Positions 1-4,897 of a stretch of DNA of 7,281 nucleotides are shown piece by piece (within the stretch, counting starts at the first letter, position 1; each line of letters starts with the position of its first letter). Below the pieces are notes generated by a model. The model had not been told where the DNA came from. It made no database searches and saw only the letters and a list, made by a program, of their open reading frames with translations. This stretch comes from Flavobacteriaceae bacterium. Lineage in GTDB: Bacteria; Bacteroidota; Bacteroidia; Flavobacteriales; Flavobacteriaceae. The DNA lies in the NCBI GenBank assembly GCA_002687665.1, contig NZAX01000098.1:1-7281 (forward strand). Reading direction: 5' to 3'. The translations under genes and the position numbers were made by a program.

Positions 1-410
1 CTTTCGAAATCGGTAAAGGTATCGTTTTAAACCCAGGAAAGGACGTCACCATCGCTGCTACCGGTCATTTGGTATGGGAAGCATTACAGGCAGCCCATGC
101 CTTGGAGGCCAAGGGCATCTTTGCTGAAGTAATCAATATCCACACCATCAAACCATTGGATACCGAAATACTTATCTCCTCTGTTCAAAAGACAGGATGC
201 ATTGTTTCAGCCGAGGAACACAACTATTTGGGTGGTTTGGGTGAAAGTATTGCCGGAGCACTAGCTAGAAATCATCCCACACCCCAAGAGTTTGTGGCTA
301 CCAAAGATACTTTTGGTGAATCAGGAACACCTGCTCAACTTATGGAAAAATATGGATTGAACAATAATTCCATCATTGCAGCTTGCAAAAAAGCCATCAG
401 TAGAAAATAA
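1..410 (+). CDS. Transketolase, C-terminal subunit (3' part only)
   Basis: The reading frame is open from the left edge (first full codon at 3) to TAA at 408-410, giving the last 135 residues. Known family role: transketolase is a thiamine-diphosphate enzyme of the non-oxidative pentose phosphate pathway that moves two-carbon units between sugar phosphates. The visible part matches the C-terminal domain: a GHLVWEALQAA helix start, an INIHTIKPLD strand/turn, the AEEHNYLGGLGESIA segment shared by transketolases, DXS and E1-beta subunits, and the terminal GESGTPAQLMEKYGL segment. In many Bacteroidota transketolase is split into a TPP-binding and a Pyr/C-terminal polypeptide, and this is probably the latter; the missing upstream part prevents proof. 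The first ATG-like codon inside the window is not the true start. The next gene begins 16 bp downstream on the same strand, so co-transcription is possible. Confidence 0.92.
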   Translation, partial: FEIGKGIVLNPGKDVTIAATGHLVWEALQAAHALEAKGIFAEVINIHTIKPLDTEILISSVQKTGCIVSAEEHNYLGGLGESIAGALARNHPTPQEFVATKDTFGESGTPAQLMEKYGLNNNSIIAACKKAISRK

Positions 411-426
411 TTCTTAAAATTAAAGT

Positions 427-1017
427 ATGAAATCGAGTCCCATATTATTTCTTTTGGTTTTTAGCATACAGCTTTCCTTTTCGCAATTTGAGTATGGTTT
501 CAAAGGTGGACTTAACTTTGATTCTTCCGGAGATATTGTGGTCTTTGCCGATCAATTCGAGAAAAAAGGGACTTTGGATGGTAAATCGGGTTATCACTTG
601 GGTGTTTATACAGAAGTTGATTTTTTGTTTCTCTATCTGAGGCCCGAATTACAATTCACCAAAGTAAGTAGCCAATTTGAAAATCAATCCATTAATACTT
701 CCCGAATAGAGCTTCCGGTTTCTTTTGGCTTAAAGATGTTAGGGCCAGTAAGTTGGTTTATGGGTCCTACTGCATTTTTCAGCATTTCACAAGACAGTAA
801 TGAGTTAACAATCGATAAGATCCAAAACAAAATCAGCTTAGGTTTACACTTGGGAGCCCGTCTGAAATTAGGGCCACTAGGTGTTGATTTACGCTACGAA
901 AAAGGGCTTTCGCCCATGGAAAGTAAATTGTTGTCACAAGCGGGGGTCCCAGTTGGTGGACATATCAATACCCAACCCAACCAATTTACATTGGGGCTTT
1001 CTTTCAAACTGAATTAG
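427..1017 (+). CDS. Outer-membrane beta-barrel protein, PorT-like family
   Basis: This codes for 196 residues. An N-terminal signal peptide (hydrophobic core about residues 5-18) probably ends at SFS|Q, after residue 19. The mature start, QFEYGFKGGLNF, resembles the first strand of small Bacteroidota barrels (PorT/OMP_b-brl_2 type), which often begin with a G-x-K-x-G-L-N-like strand. The body alternates polar and hydrophobic residues (YHLGVYTEVDFLF, LYLRPELQF, RIELPVSFGLKM, LGVDLRYEKG) and ends with an amphipathic strand QFTLGLSFKLN, typical of eight-stranded barrels. Cargo or exact role is unknown. The start ATG is preceded by TTAAAGT, an A-rich context usual in flavobacteria. The gene follows the transketolase gene by 16 bp on the same strand, and its stop overlaps the stop of the convergent lipoprotein gene by 4 bp. 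Confidence 0.85.
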   Translation: MKSSPILFLLVFSIQLSFSQFEYGFKGGLNFDSSGDIVVFADQFEKKGTLDGKSGYHLGVYTEVDFLFLYLRPELQFTKVSSQFENQSINTSRIELPVSFGLKMLGPVSWFMGPTAFFSISQDSNELTIDKIQNKISLGLHLGARLKLGPLGVDLRYEKGLSPMESKLLSQAGVPVGGHINTQPNQFTLGLSFKLN

Positions 1018-1901
1018 GTGTTGTCTTCATCTAGATAATCCGGAGTTCCGTCCTTATCATCATCGTCCGGAACGCCGTCCCCGTCTCGATCATATTCTTT
1101 TTTGGTGAGGGTTCCATCTCCATCATCGTCACTATCCCTGTAGTTTGGAATCCGATCCTCGTCCGTATCGTCATTGAATGGGTTTCCATCTCCATCGGGA
1201 TCTTCATTAATGGACAAAATGCCATCGTTATCATGATCAGCTGGATTCACTTTATGTAAAGCTACAGAAAAAACCAAGGGAGAATACTTGGGGATGGTCA
1301 AGATACTTTGAGCATAGTATCCTAAAGCAGAGGGGATAAAAAACATTCCCTGTCCATAATGGTCGAAATCATAAGTTCCGTCATTATTCATTGAATGTGA
1401 TCCTGCTCTCAATTCGGGTAAGAACTCTCTAAACCCTCGGACAACATCTGTAAGGTCAAACCAAAGTGGCAGTTCCCTACTGTCAAATACAACTCGATTT
1501 AAAAGGGTCCCTTTGTAGGTTACAAATGTGGAGTCCACACGACTTGGCTTATCACCTATACCCTCCTTGACAACTAGGAAGTACATTTTATTGGGGATTA
1601 AATTGTCATTTTTATCTTTTATTTCTATGGTTTTAGTATTTACTTGATCCCAAAGGGGTGTTTTGTCCGAATTTTCATCGGCTATAGTGTCAATTGTAAT
1701 TACAATTTTATGGTTGTCGGGATCATTTTCAAAATCCTCATAATTATAGAAGTGTGTTTGAAGATATTTCACCAAGGATTTATCATCTTCTGGTGTTTGA
1801 TCCTGAATTTCCCTGATGGGCTCGGGACCATCGTCTTTCTTGCAAGCCAACACAAGTGGTATTGACAGTGTAATACAAATCAGTAGTTTGTAAAACTTCA
1901 T
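1014..1901 (-). CDS. FKBP-type prolyl isomerase lipoprotein with Ca-loop tail
   Basis: This is a 295-residue protein starting at ATG 1901. A longer frame could begin at a TTG at 1970, but that would put 23 residues ahead of a clear lipoprotein signal, so it is rejected. Residues 1-19 are a type II signal peptide ending in LVLA|C20. The following K-K-D-D resembles the Flavobacteriia lipoprotein export signal, suggesting surface exposure. Residues about 121-218 are FKBP-like: Y129 in VTYKG, F139-D140 in VVFDSR, VVRGFREFLPELRAGS (154-168), IPSALGYY (189-196) and a final FSVALHKV strand correspond to the pocket of the FK506-binding fold, predicting cis-trans peptidyl-prolyl isomerase activity. 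Residues 222-295 hold about six consecutive D-x-D-x-D-G loops of EF-hand/thrombospondin-3 type, probably calcium binding. The gene converges on the barrel gene and diverges from the S4-protein gene. Client proteins are unknown. Confidence 0.88.
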   Translation of the reverse strand: MKFYKLLICITLSIPLVLACKKDDGPEPIREIQDQTPEDDKSLVKYLQTHFYNYEDFENDPDNHKIVITIDTIADENSDKTPLWDQVNTKTIEIKDKNDNLIPNKMYFLVVKEGIGDKPSRVDSTFVTYKGTLLNRVVFDSRELPLWFDLTDVVRGFREFLPELRAGSHSMNNDGTYDFDHYGQGMFFIPSALGYYAQSILTIPKYSPLVFSVALHKVNPADHDNDGILSINEDPDGDGNPFNDDTDEDRIPNYRDSDDDGDGTLTKKEYDRDGDGVPDDDDKDGTPDYLDEDNT

Positions 1902-1910
1902 TGAAAAGAT

Positions 1911-1944
1911 TTGGTTTACAAGATACGATTTTACTTTATTTTTG
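1911..1944 (+). promoter_or_regulatory. Candidate promoter of the S4-domain (Hsp15-like) gene
   Basis: TATTTTTG at 1937-1944 fits the Bacteroidota -7 consensus TAnnTTTG exactly. A TTG at 1911-1913 lies 23 bp upstream, at the long end of the accepted -33 spacing. The predicted transcription start near 1951 leaves a leader of about 20 nt before ATG 1970. No equally good element was found on the opposite strand for the divergent FKBP gene. Confidence 0.5.
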
Positions 1945-1969
1945 TAGATGAATTGTTTTAAGTTTAACA

Positions 1970-2338
1970 ATGCGAATTGATCAATACCTTTGGTGTCTCC
2001 GTTACTATAAATCTAGGAATCAAGCCAGTTTGGCATGTAAACAAGGGCATATTCGGTTGGGTGACCAAATCGTAAAGCCTTCAAGAGAGGTACTTATCGG
2101 AGATACTATCGGCGTCAGAAAAAATCAGATTTGGCACAAATTGCTGGTGATGGACATTCCCAAAAGTCGACTGGGTGCCAAACTGGTGGACATCTACCGA
2201 CAAAACATTACACCTAAAGATGCCTTTGATCATGTTAATTTTCAATCCCTCTCCAAAGGCCAGGAAAGAGAAAAAGGAAGTGGAAGACCCACCAAAAAAG
2301 ATCGTAGAGAAATGGATAATTATTTTGAAGATTCATAA
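1970..2338 (+). CDS. hslR: S4-domain RNA-binding protein, Hsp15-like
   Basis: This is a 122-residue protein starting at ATG 1970. The N-terminal half (residues 1-60) is an S4 RNA-binding domain: MRIDQYLWCLRYYKSRNQA, then CKQGHIRLGDQIVKPSREVLIGDTI, the alpha-L arrangement shared by ribosomal protein S4, pseudouridine synthases and Hsp15. The C-terminal half continues as in Hsp15 with a basic tail rich in K, R and G (about 92-113: SKGQEREKGSGRPTKKDRRE), likely contacting rRNA. By family knowledge, E. coli Hsp15 binds free 50S subunits that carry a nascent peptidyl-tRNA, a rescue or recycling role after heat stress. The gene is divergent from the FKBP gene and has its own plausible promoter. The symbol is given by family resemblance; function in this lineage has not been shown here. 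Confidence 0.85.
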   Translation: MRIDQYLWCLRYYKSRNQASLACKQGHIRLGDQIVKPSREVLIGDTIGVRKNQIWHKLLVMDIPKSRLGAKLVDIYRQNITPKDAFDHVNFQSLSKGQEREKGSGRPTKKDRREMDNYFEDS

Positions 2339-2468
2339 ATATAGTAAGGATATCAAGACATGATTTACAGTTGGTACAAAAACTTTTTTCAACAACAAAA
2401 TTTTAAAGAGATCAAATAAAGTAAAAATCTATTCCTATATTTCAACTACAATACTGGAAACCCTAACA
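2339..2468. other. Intergenic AT-rich spacer with no gene
   Basis: These 130 bases lie between the S4-protein and phosphoribosyltransferase genes. No supported ORF, RNA gene or strong hairpin was found. The only feature is a weak promoter-like element near its right end, listed separately. Confidence 0.6.
2436..2443 (+). promoter_or_regulatory. Weak -7 element ahead of the phosphoribosyltransferase gene
   Basis: TATATTTC matches the Bacteroidota -7 consensus TAnnTTTG at all but the last base. It would place a start site near 2450, about 19 nt ahead of ATG 2469. No TTG is seen at the expected -33 distance, so this is only a candidate. Confidence 0.3.
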
Positions 2469-2972
2469 ATGCCGGAAAAAAGAAATAAAATAATGGATGC
2501 AAACGACATCCACAAAACCGTAAAAAGAATTGCTTACCAAATCTATGAAACACATTTCGAGGATTCAAAATTGATTGTGGCAGGCATCGCTGATAATGGG
2601 GTCATTGTTGCCAAAAGAATTTGTGAGGAGCTAAAAAAGATAAGTGAAATAAAACCAATTTTTGTAGAAATAAAAGTAGATAAGAAAAACCCAATAAACC
2701 CAATCGTATTGTCCGAAAAGTTAGAAGTATGCGAAAATAATTCAGTGGTAGTGGTCGATGACGTTCTTAATACGGGCAGCACATTGATCTATGCTGTTAC
2801 ACATTTTTTGAGTATTGAATTAAAAAAACTACAGACCGCTGTATTGGTCAATAGAAATCACAAAAACTTCCCCATCAAAGGAGATTTTAAAGGAATCTCA
2901 CTCTCTACCTCCATAAAAGAACATATCGACGTTGATTTTGGAGTCAACGAAGGCGTCTATCTAAGTGAGTAG
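2469..2972 (+). CDS. PyrR-like phosphoribosyltransferase
   Basis: This codes for 167 residues of a type I phosphoribosyltransferase. The PRPP-binding loop is clear: VVVVDDVLNTGST at residues 93-105, with the paired acidic residues D97-D98 and the T-G-S-T phosphate loop. The C-terminal part (AVLVNRNHKNFPIKGDFKGISLSTS, about 124-148) resembles the PyrR/uracil phosphoribosyltransferase family, where LVDRGHRELPI and GKN-PTS occupy the same places. The family uses PRPP and a nucleobase; PyrR can also bind pyr mRNA, but no pyr genes or attenuator are visible here, so a regulatory role is unsupported. Two starts are possible: ATG 2469, or ATG 2493 at residue 9, the latter giving an N-terminus MDANDIHKTVKRIAYQIYE closer to what I expect of relatives. 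The 3' end overlaps the convergent aroK gene by 12 bp. Confidence 0.85.
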   Translation: MPEKRNKIMDANDIHKTVKRIAYQIYETHFEDSKLIVAGIADNGVIVAKRICEELKKISEIKPIFVEIKVDKKNPINPIVLSEKLEVCENNSVVVVDDVLNTGSTLIYAVTHFLSIELKKLQTAVLVNRNHKNFPIKGDFKGISLSTSIKEHIDVDFGVNEGVYLSE

Positions 2973-3488
2973 CTTTTCTATTTGATGAACCAAATCTTCA
3001 ACAGATCGATCATCGGTTGAGATGTGGTGTTCAGCCATAATGTAGTAGGGAACCCGCTCAAAAAGGTGCTTTGCTGTGAATTCTTCCAAATCTTCTAGCA
3101 TATCCAAATGAGCTATCATGGGGCGATGATTTCTTTCCTCAAATAATCTTGAGGCCAAAATTTTGGGCGATGTTTTTAAATAAACTGTTTGAAAGGCTTC
3201 TTTTTGAATAATGTAATTTATATTTTCAAAATAACAAGGAGTACCACCTCCAAGTGATATAATCGCCTGAAGGTTTTGAGACAGTAAATTTTCTAAATAA
3301 AAACGTTCTTTTTTTCGAAAACCTAACTCCCCCACCTTTTCAAAAAGTTTAGAAATGGAAGTGTTTTCCTCAGTCTCAATGAATTCGTCAAGGTCAATAA
3401 AATCAAGTGATTTACGTTTTGCCAAACATTTTCCTATAACTGTTTTACCACAGCCCATGTAACCTATCAAAATGAGAGATTTCGCCAC
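2961..3488 (-). CDS. aroK: Shikimate kinase
   Basis: This 175-residue enzyme phosphorylates shikimate to shikimate-3-phosphate with ATP, the fifth step of the chorismate (aromatic amino acid) pathway, in the cytoplasm. Seen motifs: Walker A GYMGCGKT (9-16), shikimate-binding D32/D34 in FIDLDEFIE, R58 in GFRKKE, the GGGTP loop (80-84), lid arginines in RNHRPMI (119-125), and R145 in FERVPYY. Length is normal for a stand-alone kinase. The start is GTG at 3488: an in-frame TGA lies nine codons upstream and there is no ATG, GTG or TTG between, so the start is fixed. Its 3' end overlaps the phosphoribosyltransferase gene tail to tail, and its 5' end faces the tRNA cluster 86 bp away. Confidence 0.95.
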   Translation of the reverse strand: MAKSLILIGYMGCGKTVIGKCLAKRKSLDFIDLDEFIETEENTSISKLFEKVGELGFRKKERFYLENLLSQNLQAIISLGGGTPCYFENINYIIQKEAFQTVYLKTSPKILASRLFEERNHRPMIAHLDMLEDLEEFTAKHLFERVPYYIMAEHHISTDDRSVEDLVHQIEKLLT

Positions 3489-3513
3489 TTTTAAAAGGGA
3501 TTTTATTGCACCT

Positions 3514-3521
3514 CAAAATTA
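3514..3521 (-). promoter_or_regulatory. Candidate -7 element of aroK
   Basis: Read on the minus strand this is TAATTTTG, an exact fit to TAnnTTTG. A start site near 3507 would give a leader of about 19 nt before GTG 3488. No clear TTG was found at the matching -33 distance, which lies inside the tRNA promoter region. Confidence 0.4.
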
Positions 3522-3533
3522 TAAAAATTGAAC

Positions 3534-3563
3534 TTGAAAAGTAAATAATTGATATTATATTTG
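3534..3563 (+). promoter_or_regulatory. Promoter of the tRNA-Lys/Lys/Leu cluster
   Basis: A TTG at 3534-3536 and TATATTTG at 3556-3563 are separated by 19 bp, the textbook spacing and sequence of a Bacteroidota housekeeping sigma promoter (TTG-N19-TAnnTTTG). The predicted start near 3570 lies about 5 nt ahead of the first mature tRNA base. This is the best promoter match in the window, as expected for a stable-RNA operon. Confidence 0.75.
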
Positions 3564-3574
3564 CACCCTCAATT

Positions 3575-3647
3575 GACTTGGTAGCTCAGTTGGTAGAGCA
3601 TCTCCCTTTTAAGGAGAGGGTCCTGGGTTCGAGACCCAGCCAAGTCA
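3575..3647 (+). tRNA. tRNA-Lys (UUU), copy 1
   Basis: This is a 73-nt cloverleaf including discriminator A. The acceptor stem is GACTTGG with CCAAGTC, the D arm is GCTC-AGTTGGTA-GAGC, the anticodon stem is TCTCC/GGAGA with loop CTTTTAA, and the T arm is CTGGG-TTCGAGA-CCCAG. The anticodon TTT is at 3608-3610, decoding AAA/AAG as lysine. The 3' CCA is not encoded (CTT follows), so it must be added after transcription. It is first in a three-tRNA transcript, 11 nt ahead of copy 2. Confidence 0.98.
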
Positions 3648-3658
3648 CTTATTGTTTT

Positions 3659-3731
3659 GACCTGGTAGCTCAGTTGGTAGAGCATCTCCCTTTTAAGGAG
3701 AGGGTCCTGGGTTCGAGACCCAGCCAGGTCA
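3659..3731 (+). tRNA. tRNA-Lys (UUU), copy 2
   Basis: This has the same 73-nt structure as copy 1, differing at two positions only: tRNA base 4 (T3578 to C3662) and its pairing partner base 69 (A3643 to G3727). The acceptor stem is therefore GACCTGG/CCAGGTC and stays fully paired. The anticodon TTT is at 3692-3694. No CCA is encoded (CAT follows). It lies 6 nt ahead of the tRNA-Leu gene and is probably co-transcribed. Confidence 0.98.
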
Positions 3732-3737
3732 CATTCA

Positions 3738-3823
3738 GCGCACATGGCGGAATTGGTAGACGCGCCAGGTTGAGGGCCTGGTGGGAGTTAAATCCCGTGG
3801 AAGTTCGAGTCTTCTTGTGCGCA
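3738..3823 (+). tRNA. tRNA-Leu (GAG)
   Basis: This is an 86-nt class II tRNA. The acceptor stem is GCGCACA with TGTGCGC, discriminator A is at 3823, and the anticodon stem is CCAGG/CCTGG (3765-3769, 3777-3781) with loop TTGAGGG and anticodon GAG at 3772-3774. The long variable arm contains a GGGA-GTTAAA-TCCC hairpin, and the T arm is GGAAG-TTCGAGT-CTTCT. It reads CUC/CUU leucine codons. CCA is not encoded (CAA follows). It is third and last in the cluster. Confidence 0.97.
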
Positions 3824-3844
3824 CAATTTCCTTTTAACTATTTT

Positions 3845-3876
3845 TTGGTTTAATTAAAAAAATATTCCTAACTTTG
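3845..3876 (+). promoter_or_regulatory. Promoter of the MerR/B12 regulator and carotenoid genes
   Basis: TAACTTTG at 3869-3876 is an exact TAnnTTTG -7 element, and a TTG at 3845-3847 sits 21 bp upstream as -33. A start near 3883 leaves about 25 nt to ATG 3908. The sequence around it carries a partial inverted repeat, GGTTTAA (3847-3853) with TTTAACC (3877-3883; 6 of 7 pairs), bracketing the -7 region. It also carries TTTTGGT twice (3843-3849 and 3884-3890). Either could be operator material, but this is inference. Confidence 0.65.
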
Positions 3877-3907
3877 TTTAACCTTTTGGTATTGAAGATT
3901 GAACAAT

Positions 3908-4831
3908 ATGAGTCGGGTAAAAAATAATTTTTCAATTAAAGACCTTGAAAATATTTCAGGTATCAAGGCCCACACAATACGTATATGGGAAAAAAGATAC
4001 CAGTTATTAAGTCCAGACAGAACCGAAACTAATATAAGAAGATATAGCCTTGAAAGTCTACAGAAGCTTCTAAATATTACCCTTCTCTACAATCATGGCT
4101 TTAAAATTTCCAAAATAGCTAGTCTAGATCAACAAGAAATTCCAATATTAGTAAGAGAAATTGCCCTTAAATCGAATTCTGAGCAGGTATCCATTAATGC
4201 TCTAAAATTATCAATGGTCAATTTTGATACTGTTTTGTTTGATGCTACTTATGAAGAGATAATATTGCACAATGATTTTGAATTTGTATTTATCAATATT
4301 TTCATGCCCCTTATGAATGAGTTGGGAATTCTTTGGCAGACTAATGCAATCAGTCCCTCTCACGAACATTTTATCACCAACTTAATCAAACAGAAAATTC
4401 ATATCCAGACTGAATTTTTACAAAAAGAATATCTCCCTCAACATAACAACAAAATATTTGTACTATTCTTACCTGAAGATGAAATTCATGAGTTAGGCAT
4501 ACTGTTTCTCAACTATTTTATTTTGAAATTCGGATATAGAACTATTTTCCTAGGTCAGTCCCTACAAACAGAGAGTCTTGAAACGCTATTAAGTTATAAT
4601 GCTGACCTTTGTTTTGTAACTTATTTAACTGTTGAGCCTAATAAAGATATTATTGACCAATACATTACTAATTTTCACCAAAGAATCCTCAAGCAAAATG
4701 GGGCTAGACTTGCCATAATGGGTCCCCAACAAGTTCACATTGATTTAGCCAAACTTCCCAATAACATTCACTTATTCAAAAATGTGAATGCTTTCCAACA
4801 AAAGTTTTTAGAAGCTTCCATTTTTGTGTAA
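3908..4831 (+). CDS. MerR-family regulator with B12-binding domain, CarH/LitR-like
   Basis: This codes for 307 residues from ATG 3908; a TTG at 3899 would add three residues and is less likely. Residues about 8-75 are a MerR winged helix-turn-helix: FSIKDLENISGIKAHTIRIWEKRYQLL, then the wing NIRRYSLESLQKL. A helical segment follows, then a Rossmann-like B12-binding domain (about 183-280). Two diagnostic signatures of CarH photoreceptors are present: W143-x9-E153-H154, and E192-I-H194-E-L-G197, the E-x-H-x-x-G motif whose His is the lower cobalt ligand. The later S-x-L and G-G positions are looser (T-Y-L, M-G-P). CarH proteins bind adenosylcobalamin in the dark as DNA-bound tetramers that block carotenoid genes, and release on light. 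Placed 66 bp upstream of crtB on the same strand, this is the likely regulator of the operon. B12 binding and light response are inferred. Confidence 0.85.
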   Translation: MSRVKNNFSIKDLENISGIKAHTIRIWEKRYQLLSPDRTETNIRRYSLESLQKLLNITLLYNHGFKISKIASLDQQEIPILVREIALKSNSEQVSINALKLSMVNFDTVLFDATYEEIILHNDFEFVFINIFMPLMNELGILWQTNAISPSHEHFITNLIKQKIHIQTEFLQKEYLPQHNNKIFVLFLPEDEIHELGILFLNYFILKFGYRTIFLGQSLQTESLETLLSYNADLCFVTYLTVEPNKDIIDQYITNFHQRILKQNGARLAIMGPQQVHIDLAKLPNNIHLFKNVNAFQQKFLEASIFV

Positions 4832-4844
4832 CCCATTCAATTAT

Positions 4845-4889
4845 TTGTTGTTTTTTATTAGTTTTACTTACAACAATCAACAACTTGTT
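4845..4889. repeat. Repeated CAACAA/TTGTTG elements between merR and crtB
   Basis: The 66-bp gap between the regulator and crtB holds an inverted repeat, TTGTTGT (4845-4851) with ACAACAA (4870-4876), 18-bp loop. It also holds a direct repeat of CAACAA (4871-4876 and 4878-4883, 7-bp period) and a short palindrome AACAA-C-TTGTT (4879-4889). They are exact on inspection but short and in AT-rich DNA. A regulator-binding site or mRNA structure ahead of crtB is possible. No full TAnnTTTG promoter was found in this gap; the closest is TAGTTTTA at 4859-4866. Confidence 0.45.
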
Positions 4890-4897
4890 AAGCTAAA

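Noticed and set aside
1031..1234. Minus-strand 67-codon ORF rich in Met and Thr
   Set aside because: It is an alternate-frame reading of the Asp-codon repeats of the FKBP tail; no start context or family resemblance.
1902..1970. Longer N-terminus for the FKBP lipoprotein from TTG 1970
   Set aside because: It would place 23 residues before a normal lipoprotein signal peptide, and it begins opposite the start codon of the divergent S4-protein gene.
2369..2390. Possible terminator after the S4-protein gene: AGTT and AACT followed by six T
   Set aside because: The stem has only four base pairs, three of them weak; this is not enough to call an intrinsic terminator.
2543..2782. Minus-strand ORF inside the phosphoribosyltransferase gene
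   Set aside because: Antisense to a well-supported gene with intact motifs; low-complexity Ser/Thr-rich product.
3578..3853. A 91-codon plus-strand ORF with repeated VAQLVEHLPFKERVLGSRPSQ segments
   Set aside because: It is the translation of the tandem tRNA-Lys genes and tRNA-Leu; the repeat comes from tRNA duplication. Such ORFs are a well-known false annotation.
3824..3907. Search for a cobalamin riboswitch before the B12-binding regulator
   Set aside because: The spacer is too short and lacks the B12-box; control, if any, should be at the protein level.
4859..4891. Search for Thermus CarH-type tandem 11-bp operators (nnTnnACAn)
   Set aside because: Only one match (around 4875-4883) was found and no second copy 11 bp away, so the known operator type is not supported.
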